Below, piece after piece: positions 11,853 through 20,951 of a stretch of DNA of 64,000 nt (within the stretch, counting starts at the first letter, position 1; the number at the start of each line of letters is the position of its first letter). The stretch is taken from NCBI GenBank assembly GCA_963711595.1, contig CAVQER010000007.1, positions 744,001 through 808,000 on the forward strand, read 5' to 3'. The position numbers and the translations under genes are program-made. The notes beneath the pieces were generated by a model, which saw only the letters and a program-made list of their open reading frames with translations, did not search any database and was not told the origin of the DNA. This DNA comes from JAUSIF01 sp963711595. Its GTDB lineage: Bacteria > Pseudomonadota > Alphaproteobacteria > Rhizobiales > Xanthobacteraceae.

Positions 11853-12766
11853 CTATTGGACGCCGGAAACAGGCCTTCGGGCCGCACGATCAGAACGACA
11901 GCCATCACAATATAGATCAGCATCGAAGAAAGGGCCGGGGCGGCGGTGGACGCAGCGGCGGAGCTAAGAAACAGCTTCAGGACATCAGGAAGAAATGCGC
12001 GCCCCATTGTGTCCATCAGCCCGGCAAAAATGGACGCGACGAAAGCGCCGCGGATCGATCCGATTCCGCCAATGATGATCACCACAAAAGCGAGGATCAG
12101 AATATTCTCACCCATTCCGATCTGAGCGGTGAGAATCGCCGCCTGCATGAGTCCGGCGAGTCCCGCTAGCGCTGCGCCGACACCAAAAACAAACGTGTAG
12201 AGAAGCTTGATGTTAATTCCGAGCGCGCCCACCATATCGCGGTTGGACGCGCCGGCGCGGATCAGCATTCCGACCCGTGTCCGCATGATCACGAAATAAA
12301 GGCCGAGCGCCACGAGGAGTGCGACCACAATGATCGATAGGCGATAGGTCGGGTAGTAAACTCCGGGCAGAATTTGCACGGCCGTATTCAACCACGGGGG
12401 AAGAGTCACATTCAGTCCCGCCGGCCCCCAAAACAGCCGGACCATCTCGTTGAAGAAGAGAATCAATCCGAACGTGCCGAGCACATGATCCAGATGATCG
12501 CGACCGTAGAGTCTGCAAATCGCGATGACCTCGACTGCCATTCCGACCAAGGAAGTCGCGATCAGCGCGAGCACGACGCCGCTGATAAATTCTCCGGTCA
12601 GTGCTGTGAACGTCGCGGCAAAATAGGCCCCCAGCATGTACAGGGAGCCGTGTGCCAGGTTGACGAAATCCATGATTCCGAAAACGAGCGTCAGCCCGGC
12701 TGCGAGTAGAAAAAGAAGCAGACCGAACTGCAGTCCGTTCAGGAACTGTTCAATTGCCAGCAACAT
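11849..12766 (-). CDS. livH: ABC transporter permease LivH (set 1)
   Basis: Integral membrane permease of 305 residues with about eight hydrophobic segments. The LivH signature LTLVFGIMDFVNLAHGSLYMLG is at residues 24-45, given here as its key parts VFGIMDFVNLAHG. The conserved loop is GALGIN, and the C-terminus is VRPEGLF. It overlaps livM by four bases (ATGA) and lies 137 bases after livK, with a hairpin in that gap. It appears intact. Confidence 0.92.
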   Translation of the reverse strand: MLLAIEQFLNGLQFGLLLFLLAAGLTLVFGIMDFVNLAHGSLYMLGAYFAATFTALTGEFISGVVLALIATSLVGMAVEVIAICRLYGRDHLDHVLGTFGLILFFNEMVRLFWGPAGLNVTLPPWLNTAVQILPGVYYPTYRLSIIVVALLVALGLYFVIMRTRVGMLIRAGASNRDMVGALGINIKLLYTFVFGVGAALAGLAGLMQAAILTAQIGMGENILILAFVVIIIGGIGSIRGAFVASIFAGLMDTMGRAFLPDVLKLFLSSAAASTAAPALSSMLIYIVMAVVLIVRPEGLFPASNR

Positions 12767-12863
12767 GACGCCCCCGTCGTATGCCGCGCGACCATTTTCG
12801 CGGGCAAGTTGGCGGAGTCAATCTCAGCAGTCGGGCGGGCGGTGTTTAGGGAAGAAATGACTT

Positions 12864-12891
12864 GGGACGGCATCACTTGTAATGCCGTCCC
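12864..12891 (-). terminator. Hairpin between livK and livH (set 1), probable partial terminator
   Basis: A perfect ten-pair stem, GGGACGGCAT with ATGCCGTCCC, encloses an eight-base loop just after the livK stop. On the minus strand it is followed by AAGTCATTTCTT, a weak T-tract. Such a partial terminator or RNA-stabilising stem after the binding-protein gene is common in ABC importers and gives an excess of binding protein over membrane parts. Confidence 0.6.
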
Positions 12892-12903
12892 GAATTCGTC
12901 AAT

Positions 12904-14085
12904 TCACCATTTCATCGTGCACTTCTTCGCGTGTTCGTCTTGATTGTCCTTGACGATCGTCTCGACCGTCTTGAGCGTAAGTGCTCCTTCCGAATCCTTG
13001 ACCACGTCCTGCAGGTAGAAGTTCTGGATCGGAAAGTGGTTGTTGCCGTACTTGTACGGGCCACGCACCGAGGAATAGTTCGCCTTGCGCATCTCTGCGC
13101 GCATGGCGTCCTTCTTGGAGAGATCACCTTTGACAGCAACAACCGCGCTATTGACCAAGCCGATCGCGTCGTAGGTTTGGGCTCCGTAAAACGACGGATA
13201 CGATTTGTGCTTGGCCTTGAAATCGGCCACGTACTTCTTGTTCGTCTCATTCGGCAGATCGTTTACCCAATGCTGGGCGCCCGGAATGCCGAGTGCCTGT
13301 TCGCCCTGCCGCGGAAGGGACAACGAGTCGATCGTGAAAGCCGTGTAGAGGGGGACCTGCGCTTTCAGGCCCGCCTGATTGTATTGATTCAGGAACTGAA
13401 CGCCCGCGGCGCCGGGATAGAAAACGAAGAGCGCTTCGGGCTTCATCGAACGGACTTTCGACAGCTCCGCGGAGAAGTCGAGCTGGTCGGGCCACTTGGT
13501 GAGATCCTCGGCGACCACCTTGCCCTTATAGGTTGCCGCGACGCCGGCCAGCATGTCCTTGCCGGCAGCGTAGTTCGGTCCAAGCAGGTACAGGGTCTTG
13601 ATGCCCTTATTGTTCAGGTAGTGACCGATCGCCTGTGGCGTCTGATCGTTCTGCCAAGAGGTCGAGAAAAAGAACGGCGAGCATTGTTCGCCCGCTAGCT
13701 GCGAAGGACCGGCGTTGGAACTGATGAGGAAAGTCTCTAAATCCAACACGGGCTTCATCGATGCGAGCAGTACATTCGACCAGATATAGCCGACCACGAA
13801 GTCGACCTTGTCCGACTGGATCAGCTTTTGCGTCTTCTGCAGGCCGATATCCGGCTTCTGTGCATCGTCTTCGTAGATCACTTCGACTGGCAGCCCGCCC
13901 ATCTTTCGGCCGATGTGATCAAGCGCGAGCTCGAACGAGTTGCGCATATCGTTGCCGATCACCGCGGTCGGCCCGCTGAAGGTGCTGACGAAGCCGATCT
14001 TCACGGACTTGCTTTGCGCCAGGGCCGGACCGGCGCCGATCACCGCGGTCGCACCCAGCAGCAGCAGCGTACGTCTCAACATCAT
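12904..14085 (-). CDS. livK: ABC transporter periplasmic binding protein LivK (set 1)
   Basis: Periplasmic solute-binding protein, 393 residues, with a Sec signal peptide ending at GPALAQ (about residue 24). The mature protein starts with VKIGFVSTFSGPTA, the Peripla_BP_6 fold used by HAAT importers. VDFVVGYIWSNV and FFFSTSWQNDQ are reminiscent of binding proteins assigned to aromatic acids, although ligand identity cannot be read from the sequence. GGGAGG precedes the first ATG by eight bases. It is the first gene of set 1. A 17-base perfect dyad lies 43 bases upstream of the start. Confidence 0.92.
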   Translation of the reverse strand: MMLRRTLLLLGATAVIGAGPALAQSKSVKIGFVSTFSGPTAVIGNDMRNSFELALDHIGRKMGGLPVEVIYEDDAQKPDIGLQKTQKLIQSDKVDFVVGYIWSNVLLASMKPVLDLETFLISSNAGPSQLAGEQCSPFFFSTSWQNDQTPQAIGHYLNNKGIKTLYLLGPNYAAGKDMLAGVAATYKGKVVAEDLTKWPDQLDFSAELSKVRSMKPEALFVFYPGAAGVQFLNQYNQAGLKAQVPLYTAFTIDSLSLPRQGEQALGIPGAQHWVNDLPNETNKKYVADFKAKHKSYPSFYGAQTYDAIGLVNSAVVAVKGDLSKKDAMRAEMRKANYSSVRGPYKYGNNHFPIQNFYLQDVVKDSEGALTLKTVETIVKDNQDEHAKKCTMKW

Positions 14086-14127
14086 GGTGACTTCCTCCCG
14101 TAGTTTATTCTTGGCCGTATGGCACTG

Positions 14128-14144
14128 GACGGTAATCTACCGTC
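14128..14144. promoter_or_regulatory. Perfect 17-bp palindrome upstream of livK set 1
   Basis: GACGGTAATCTACCGTC has seven-base arms around ATC. It is flanked by CTTGGCC (14110-14116) and GGCCAAG (14146-14152), a second outer pair of complementary arms. The placement 43 bases upstream of livK is that of an operator for a dimeric regulator (MarR, TetR or GntR type). It differs from the TGCA box of BoxR and from the dyad at marR, so a third regulator is implied. The rest of the 145-base gap to 14230 shows nothing else. Confidence 0.5.
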
Positions 14145-14230
14145 AGGCCAAGTAAAACGTCCATCGGCCTTTCGAGCGGTCATGGTGAAATCGCTGGAAT
14201 CCGTGGCATTTTTCGCCTGTTGGCTGCCGA

Positions 14231-16079
14231 TTAGCCGACCACGATCACGTCGTCAGGCGCAGGCTCCATGTAAAGCCGATCGACGAGCGCCTTCCGACGC
14301 TCGAGCACCGCGCGCTGGTTGATGTAGCCCTTGTCCGTGATCTCGTTCGCGTCGATCGACGGCGGCTCGGGCATGAGCAGCACGCGGCGGATCTGAGCGG
14401 ATGTTCCGACTTGCCGCGCGTTATGCGCGGCAATGCCCTTGCGCACATGCTCGCGCACCGCCGACGACGCAAGCATTTTTGCCGGATCATCGTGCAGCGA
14501 CGGGTCCGTGCAAATTCCCTTCAGCGCGTTGACGTTCGGCCAGGCGAGCAGGCCGATGAAGTCGCGATCCAGGCCGGTGACAACAGCGTCTTGCAATGCC
14601 GGCGCGGCGGCCGCGAGCGCCGCGACGCGCAGGCCGCCCGCATGAACCCACGTGCCGGACGAGAGCTTGAAGTCCTCGGCGACGCGGCCGTCGAAAACGA
14701 TGCCCTGCGTCGGGTCGCTCGCGTCTGCAAGCTTTGCGGCATCGCCAATTCGATAGAATCCTTCCTCGTCGAAGGCGGCGCGGCTGAGATCGGCCCGTGC
14801 CCAGTAGCCGGGGAAGACGTTCGGGCCCTTCACGCGAATCTCGAGCTTCGATCCGGACGGCACGAACTTCAGCTCAACGCCGGGCGGCGGCAAGCCGATG
14901 ACGCCCGCACGTTCGATCAGTCGGTGGCCGGATGTCGCGACCGGCGAAGTCTCGGTTGAGCCCCAGCTGGAGATCATTGGCACGCGCTTGCCGGTCGTCT
15001 TGACTGACAACGCTTCGAGACGGTCCCACAGGTCCTGCGATAGAGCCGCGCCCGCATAAAAGATCAGCTTCAGATTGGCGAAGAATTTTTTCGCCAACGC
15101 CTCGTCCTTTTCCAGGTAGGGCAGGAGCATCGTGTAACCGACCGGGACGTTGAAGTAGATCGTTGGCGAAACCTCCTCGAGGTTCTTCACGGTCTGCTCG
15201 ATCAGGCCCGGCGCCGGGCGGCCGCCGTCAATGTAAAAGGTGCCGCCCTGATGCAGCACGAGATTGAAATCGTGATTGCCGCCGAATGTGTGGTTCCAGG
15301 GTAGCCAGTCGAGCAGCACGATGTGATGGCGCTTCACGAAACTCCACGTCTGCTCCACCATGATCTGGTTCGAGCACATCATGCGATGCGTGTTGACCAC
15401 GCCTTTTGGCATGCCCGTCGAGCCGGATGTGTAGAGCACCTTCGCAATCGTGTCGGGCCCGACAGCCGCGAACGCATTTTCAACGCCTTGGGTCGGCTTG
15501 GTGGCGACCAGATCAGGAAAGCTCGCTCGTCTTCACGCCTTCAGGCAGATCGACGCTGACAACGACTTCAACGCCCGAGAGGTCCAACGCAGCGAACGCT
15601 TTCGCGAACGCCTTTCCATTTGCGGCGTAGACGATGCGCGGGCGGATCTCGGCAAAAATGTGCTTCAGCTTTTCATGGTCCTGACTCATCAGGGAGTAGG
15701 CGACAGAGACTGGCACTGCCGGCACGCCGGCCACATAAGCGCCAAGCGTCAGCAAAGCGTGGTCGATGCTGTTCGCTGACAGGATCATCAGCGGCCGCTC
15801 GACGGAGCAGCCACGATCGATCAGGGCCTGCGCGATCGCGTTCGCCTGTGCGGATGCACGCGCGTAGGTGAGTTTCCGCCAGCCGCCATCGGCTGCGCGT
15901 TCGGCGAGAAAGTCCTGGTCCGGCTTCGCGCTGGCCTGGCGGCGCAGGATATGCGCCAGGCTCGGCTCGTATTTGTCCAGCGCAACGGGAGAGCGAAGCA
16001 GAAAAGCGCCGCCCGCGAGCTCGACGCGCTCGACAAGGGGCGGAGCGAACTCGATCTCCTTGAACGGGGGTTTCGACAT
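14231..16079 (-). pseudogene. Feruloyl-CoA synthase-like acyl-CoA ligase, frameshifted
   Basis: ANL-family ligase expected to activate hydroxycinnamates such as ferulate or p-coumarate to CoA thioesters. Starting at the ATG at 16079 (MSKPPFKEI), the first frame runs to a stop at 15513. The rest, from about 15521 on, is in another frame and carries YTSGSTGMPKG, SSWGSTETSP, and the unusual C-terminus with SSGTWVHAG and LARGE-type VDRLYMEP typical of feruloyl-CoA synthases. Removing one base in the CGAGCGAGC run (15521-15528) joins KTSSFPDLV and gives 615 residues, the normal size. It follows livF of set 2 with a four-base gap, so it belongs to that operon. Confidence 0.8.
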
Positions 16080-16083
16080 CGGC

Positions 16084-16818
16084 TCACCGGACGGATGCGG
16101 AGATGGGCGCTTCGATGCCGAGATAAGACTGCCGGACGCGGTCGTCGTGCAGCAGTGCATCGCCGGTGCCATTCATGACGATACGTCCGTTCTCGAGCAC
16201 ATAAGCGCGGTTCGCGAGCTTGAGCGACACCGCGACGTTCTGCTCGACAAGGATCACCGTAAGGCCGCGCTGATTCAATGCGCGGATCGTCTTGAACAGC
16301 TCCTGCACCACGGCGGGCGCGAGCCCGAGAGAGGGTTCGTCGAACATGATCAGTTCCGGCTGACCCATAAGGCAGCGGCCGATCGCGAGCATCTGCTGCT
16401 CACCGCCGGACATCGTGCCCGCGATCTGGTCGCGCCGCTCGGCGAGGCGCGGAAACATTTCGTAGATCTGCGGGATCGTTTCGCGCAGCTTCTTGCGAGC
16501 GCGGGGGACGAGTGCTCCCATCTCCAGGTTTTCCTGCACGGTCAGCGAGGGGAATATCTGGCGGCCCTCGGCGACCTGTCCGACCCCGAGGTTGCAGATC
16601 GCGTGGCTCGGCAGGCCGGTGATGTCGTTGCCGCGGAAGCGGATGCGACCGCCGCGTGGCTTTTCGATGCCGGCGATCGTGCGGATCAGGCTCGACTTGC
16701 CGGCGCCGTTTGCGCCGACGATCGCGACCAGTTCGCCTTCCGCGACAGACAACGTCACGCGGTCAAGTGCCTGCGCATCCCCGTAGAAAAGATCGAGATT
16801 TTCGACAGAGAGGATCAC
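16084..16818 (-). CDS. livF: ABC transporter ATPase LivF (set 2)
   Basis: ATPase of the second HAAT importer, 244 residues. Walker A GANGAGKS, VAEGRQIFPSLT, signature MSGGEQQMLAIGR and Walker B LIMFDEPSLGLAP are intact, with the switch His position replaced by Gln (LVEQN) as usual in LivF. It overlaps livG by four bases and precedes the feruloyl-CoA-synthase-like gene by four bases. This linkage suggests the transporter brings in hydroxycinnamates, as the CouPSTU system does in Rhodopseudomonas. Confidence 0.92.
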   Translation of the reverse strand: MILSVENLDLFYGDAQALDRVTLSVAEGELVAIVGANGAGKSSLIRTIAGIEKPRGGRIRFRGNDITGLPSHAICNLGVGQVAEGRQIFPSLTVQENLEMGALVPRARKKLRETIPQIYEMFPRLAERRDQIAGTMSGGEQQMLAIGRCLMGQPELIMFDEPSLGLAPAVVQELFKTIRALNQRGLTVILVEQNVAVSLKLANRAYVLENGRIVMNGTGDALLHDDRVRQSYLGIEAPISASVR

Positions 16819-17540
16819 ACTGCCTCCTCGCCGAGGTAGGACTCGAGCACGGCCGGGTCGTGCGTAACTTCGTCGGGCGTGCCGGAAGCAATGACTTGGC
16901 CGTGGTGCAACACCACGACCGTGCGCGACAACGCCATCACCGCGCGCATGACGTGCTCGATCAGGAGAATCGTGAGGCCGGTGGAAGCATTCAGTTCGCG
17001 GAAAAGTGCGACCATGGTGTTCATTTCGGTCGGCCGAAGACCGGCCATCACCTCGTCGAGCAAGAGTATGCGCGGTCCGGTCGCGAGCGCGCGAGCGACC
17101 TCGAGAAGTTTGCGCTCAGGGAGCGTAAGCGCCTTGGCAACCTGATCGCGCTTGCGGCCGAGACCGAGTTTCTCAATTACGGACGCGGACTTCTCGCGCG
17201 CCTCCGCAACGGTACGGCAGTTGTTGAGTGCGCCAACGATGACGTTCTCCGTCACGGTCAGGTCGGCGAAGGGTTTGACGAGCTGGAAGGTGCGCGCGAG
17301 GCCGGCGCGGCACACCTGATCGGGTCGCCAACCGCCGATGTCCGCGCCGGCAAGGCGGACCGAACCGGCGTCGGGTCGGTAGACGCCGGCAATCAGATTG
17401 AAGCATGTGGTTTTGCCGGCACCGTTCGGGCCGATCAGCCCGACGATTTCGCCCTCTGGCACAGCGAAGCTCACGTTCTGCACCGCGCGCAGCCCGCTGA
17501 AGCTCTTGGAAATTCCCTGAATTTCGAGGAGGGCTGCCAT
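16815..17540 (-). CDS. livG: ABC transporter ATPase LivG (set 2)
   Basis: ATPase of 241 residues with Walker A GPNGAGKT, LARTFQLVKPF, a degenerate signature LPERKLLEVARAL (typical LivG) and Walker B ILLLDEVMAGL, with the switch His in LIEHVM. The ATG at 17540 lies one base after the livM stop; upstream in-frame starts would overlap livM and are not needed. It is co-transcribed in livK-H-M-G-F order. Confidence 0.92.
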   Translation of the reverse strand: MAALLEIQGISKSFSGLRAVQNVSFAVPEGEIVGLIGPNGAGKTTCFNLIAGVYRPDAGSVRLAGADIGGWRPDQVCRAGLARTFQLVKPFADLTVTENVIVGALNNCRTVAEAREKSASVIEKLGLGRKRDQVAKALTLPERKLLEVARALATGPRILLLDEVMAGLRPTEMNTMVALFRELNASTGLTILLIEHVMRAVMALSRTVVVLHHGQVIASGTPDEVTHDPAVLESYLGEEAV

Positions 17541-17541
17541 G

Positions 17542-18561
17542 TCAGCTCTTGCCGCCGTCGCCGGGCTTGCGGTCGAGTCCAAGCGCCTTAGAGAGGGGCG
17601 GCCAGACTCCGTCAGGGAGGAACATGACGACGAGAAGCAGGCACACGCCGTAGAAGACCTGCTTCACGCCCGGAACGTCCACGCCGAGCTGAAGCATTAC
17701 TTCGCGCATTCCCTCGGCCAGGGCCGTCAGCAGAAACGCTCCGACGAGCGGACCGACGAGCGTACCGATCCCGCCGATAATCGGACCCAGGATGAGCTCG
17801 ATCGAGCGGGAGATGTGGAAGATCTGCTCGGGGAAAAGGTTGTTGTAGTAGAAGGCGAAGATGACACCGGCGAGTGACGTCATCGCCGCGGAAAGAACCA
17901 CGGCATACATCTTGTAGCGGAAGATGTTGATGCCGAGCGCCTGAGCCGCTTCGGGGCTCTCGCGGATTGCAAGCCAGTAGTAGCCCAATCGGCTTCGTAG
18001 CAAGACGTGACACAGCACGAACGCCGCAACCGTCATGGCGAGCATGAGGTAGTAAAACATCGTCGGGCTTCCGCGCAGATTCCAGAGGTCGTTCCGGGTG
18101 TAATTTGCGACCGGCAGGAAGAAGCCGGATGAGCCGTCGACCCAGGTGAAATGGTCGAACCCGATGCGCGCGAATTCGGCGAAGGCGATGGTCAGAATCG
18201 CGAAGTACACGCCGGACACCCCAAATCGGAAGGCGAGGAAACCGATCACCGCGCCGGCAAGCGCGGAAGTCGCGATCGAAGCTCCCAATCCGATCCAAGG
18301 ACTTATGCCGAAGTGCACGTAGAGCGCGGCCGCCGCATAGGCGCCGAGGCCCACGTAAAGGGAATGGCCGAGCGACAGCTGGCCGGCAAAGCCCATCATG
18401 ATGTTCCAGGCTTGGCCGGCGAACGCGAAGTAGAGAATGAGGAACAACACCGCGAGCAGGTAGCCGCTCACGAAAAATGGAAACACGAGAAAGATCGCGA
18501 GCAGTGCGGCCAGAAGCAGGAGGCCTCTGCGCGGAACGCCCTCAAGCAGCCGCTTGATCAT
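17542..18561 (-). CDS. livM: ABC transporter permease LivM (set 2)
   Basis: Permease of 339 residues, intact. Eight to ten hydrophobic segments are visible. The conserved LSLGHSLYVGLGAY and the loop AIRESPEAAQALGIN are in place. The C-terminus FLPDGVWPPL is LivM-like. It overlaps livH by four bases. In contrast to set 1, livM is whole here and livH is the broken permease. Confidence 0.92.
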   Translation of the reverse strand: MIKRLLEGVPRRGLLLLAALLAIFLVFPFFVSGYLLAVLFLILYFAFAGQAWNIMMGFAGQLSLGHSLYVGLGAYAAAALYVHFGISPWIGLGASIATSALAGAVIGFLAFRFGVSGVYFAILTIAFAEFARIGFDHFTWVDGSSGFFLPVANYTRNDLWNLRGSPTMFYYLMLAMTVAAFVLCHVLLRSRLGYYWLAIRESPEAAQALGINIFRYKMYAVVLSAAMTSLAGVIFAFYYNNLFPEQIFHISRSIELILGPIIGGIGTLVGPLVGAFLLTALAEGMREVMLQLGVDVPGVKQVFYGVCLLLVVMFLPDGVWPPLSKALGLDRKPGDGGKS

Positions 18562-19429
18562 GTCGGCTTCCTGCCGAGGATGCCTTGCGGCCGGAACAGA
18601 AGGACGAGCACGAGCAAGCCGAAGGCAAACATGCTCTTGGCGGAGGGCGTGAACAACACGCCACCAAGGGCCTCAGTGACGCCGATCAGAATGCCGCCGA
18701 GGAGGGCGCCAGGCATCGAGCCAAGGCCGCCGGTGATTACGATGACAAAGGCGAGCAGCGTGTAGGCGGGGCCGATCGCGGGCGTGACATCGATCACGAC
18801 CATCAGCATCGCGCCTGCGGCACCGACGCAGGCCGCGCCGATTCCGAAGGTGAGCGCGTAGAGGTGCTTCACATTGAGGCCGACCACGAGTGCGCCGCTG
18901 TAGTTGTCGGCGCAGGCGCGGATCGCCTTGCCGACGAGGGTGAACTTGAAGAATGCGAACAGTCCGGCGGCGACGATGAGTGCAGCGGCGGCGGCGTAGA
19001 CCTTGGACGCATCGACGATCAGCGGGCCGAGCTGGAAGCTGTCGAAGGAGTAGGGGGTCTGTACGCCTTGGGCGTCAGGACCGAAGACGATGAGTTGCAG
19101 GTTCACGAGGATGAGCGCAACCGCGACCAGCAGCATGAACTGGCTGTGCTCCGGCCGGTTGATGAACGGATTGATCAGGCCGACCTGCAGCAGATAGCCG
19201 AAACGAACAGCACGGCCACGATCGGCACTATGGCGATCAGCGGGTCGAGCTTGAGCGCCGTGAAAAGAACGAGCGTCAAATACATCGCCACCGTCATCAT
19301 CTCGCCATGGGCGAAATTGACGACGCGAACTACGCCGAAGATGACCGAGAGGCCAAGCGCCATCAGCCCGTAGACGAGCCCGGTCAGCAGACCGCTCGCC
19401 GCAACGTTCAAATAGATCTCGACCGGCAC
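18558..19429 (-). pseudogene. livH: ABC transporter permease LivH (set 2), one-base deletion
   Basis: Permease that is about 290 residues long if one base is restored. The N-terminal part carries VIFGVVRVVNFAHG and runs into a stop at 19175. The C-terminal part, in another frame, continues with GYLLQVGLINPF and later LVVGLN and the C-terminus LFRPQGILG. A single missing base near 19201-19203 (an AAA run on the plus strand) accounts for the break and restores an LFVFGYLLQ joint. The start is uncertain: the GTG at 19429 gives the usual length, and an in-frame GTG at 19483 is also possible. If real, set 2 lacks one permease. Confidence 0.82.
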
Positions 19430-19496
19430 ACCAGCCCCGTTTGCATTGCTCTGGCCGCAGGGGCGGCCGGAGTAATTTTTCACTGATCCGAATTTA

Positions 19497-20738
19497 TCAG
19501 CGCTTGTCGTAGGGCTTCATCGGCAACTCGGGCTTCGCGTTCGACGCCGCCGCCGGCGCCACCGCCACGAGCTTGCCGTCGCGATTCTGAATCGCGGAGT
19601 TCTTCAGCTTGTCGTTCTGGCCCTTGGCATCGAAGGCGATGCCGGGGCCAGTGCTGACGTTGTCCTTGATGTTCGTCGCGCGGATCGCGTCAGCGAGCGC
19701 CTTCGGGTCGGCGGAGCCGGCGCGCTTGTAAGCGTCGGCGGCGATCAGGAGCGCCTCGAAGGTATAGATGTGGTTGGTGTTGAGGTTGATGTCCGGGAAG
19801 GCCTTGGTGTGAGCCGCCTCGAGCTGCTTCGACAGCTTCTTGTTGGGATCGTACCAAGGGACGAAGCTCAGCGGACCATCCGAGAGCTTGGCGAGGGTCT
19901 TGAGGTACTGATCTTCGTACCAGCCCGGACCCATGCTGAGCACGGCAGTCGGATTCCAGCGCTGCTTCACGAGCTCGCGGGTGATCAGGATCGCATCGTT
20001 GAGACGGCTCACCATGATGAGCGCGTCGGCGCCTGTTGCCTTCGCCTTTGCCACTTCGACCGATAGATCGCGCGCCGTCGGATCGTAGGCGATCGTCTCG
20101 ACCACCTTGTACGGCATCTCGAACTTCGACATGACACCGGTGAAGCCCTTCTGCATGGCGACACCGAAGGTGTCGTTCACGTGCATGAAGACGGTCTGCT
20201 TCGGAGCGGTTCCCGCGATCTTGAACACCTCAAGCTGGTTCGCGAAGGCGTCGCCGAGGATCATCGGCGCGGTCGGGAAGTTGCGGAAGACGAACTTGTA
20301 GCCCTGCTCGGTGATCGGCGGGGCTGCGGCGATGTTGATGACAAAGGGGATGCCGCGCTGCTCGGCGACCTGCGCGATCGCAGTCGACTGGCCGGAGTCG
20401 AAGGCTCCGACGAGCAGCTGCGCGCCCTCGCTGATCAGCCGTTCGGCGCGCGAGCGGGCGACGTCGACATTCGTTTCCGTGTCGCCGCTCATTATCTCAA
20501 GGCTGGGCAAGCCGAGGCCCTTGAGGATCCCTCCAGCCACTTCGACGCCGCGCTGGCAATCTTGGCCGATGCCGGCCTGCGCCCCGGAGCGCGGCAGCAG
20601 CACGCCGACCTTCAGCGCCGCGCCTTGTGCGCGGCCGATGTAGAACGGTGACGTGCCGGCGATGATGCCGGCGGCAGCAGCACCCGTGGTAAAGGTGCGC
20701 CGCGAGAGGCCGCGCCTGCGGCCGTTTCCTGAACTCAT
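19497..20738 (-). CDS. livK: ABC transporter periplasmic binding protein LivK (set 2), Tat-exported
   Basis: Solute-binding protein of the Peripla_BP_6 fold, 413 residues from the ATG at 20738 (GGGAGG six bases upstream). The N-terminus has a twin-arginine motif SRRTF followed by a short hydrophobic stretch, so export by Tat is likely, unlike set 1. Mature sequence includes VGVLLPRSGAQAGIGQDCQRG, cited here as VGVLLPRSGAQ, and LLVGAFDSGQSTA. The C-terminal tail (about 30 residues, Ala/Pro-rich) is longer than in set 1. It leads the operon and is divergent from marR. Confidence 0.92.
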   Translation of the reverse strand: MSSGNGRRRGLSRRTFTTGAAAAGIIAGTSPFYIGRAQGAALKVGVLLPRSGAQAGIGQDCQRGVEVAGGILKGLGLPSLEIMSGDTETNVDVARSRAERLISEGAQLLVGAFDSGQSTAIAQVAEQRGIPFVINIAAAPPITEQGYKFVFRNFPTAPMILGDAFANQLEVFKIAGTAPKQTVFMHVNDTFGVAMQKGFTGVMSKFEMPYKVVETIAYDPTARDLSVEVAKAKATGADALIMVSRLNDAILITRELVKQRWNPTAVLSMGPGWYEDQYLKTLAKLSDGPLSFVPWYDPNKKLSKQLEAAHTKAFPDINLNTNHIYTFEALLIAADAYKRAGSADPKALADAIRATNIKDNVSTGPGIAFDAKGQNDKLKNSAIQNRDGKLVAVAPAAASNAKPELPMKPYDKR

Positions 20739-20878
20739 TTCGATCCTCCCTGGCCCGTTGTGGGCATTGGTGTCCCTTGCGCACTTAGTACCTGATCGGC
20801 GGCAGCCCCGCACCTCGGGGCGGCGCGCCAAGACGCGCCGCCTTCGTCACCTTGCGGGCGGCCCGCCGTGGCTTGAAA

Positions 20879-20919
20879 ATATTGTTGCTGTAGACAATTG
20901 CTGTCGTCAACAACAATAT
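20879..20919. promoter_or_regulatory. Dyad in the livK-marR divergent region
   Basis: ATATTGTTG (20879-20887) and CAACAATAT (20911-20919) are exact reverse complements 23 bases apart. A smaller dyad GACAATTGCTGTC lies between them. On the minus strand TTGTTGACG includes a TTGACG, the usual alphaproteobacterial -35, pointing at livK. The site sits between livK set 2 and marR and is AT-rich in a GC-rich gap. It is probably the operator and promoter region through which MarR controls both genes. Confidence 0.5.
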
Positions 20920-20951
20920 GAGCCCCTTGATGAGGCGGAAACGCCGAAGGA

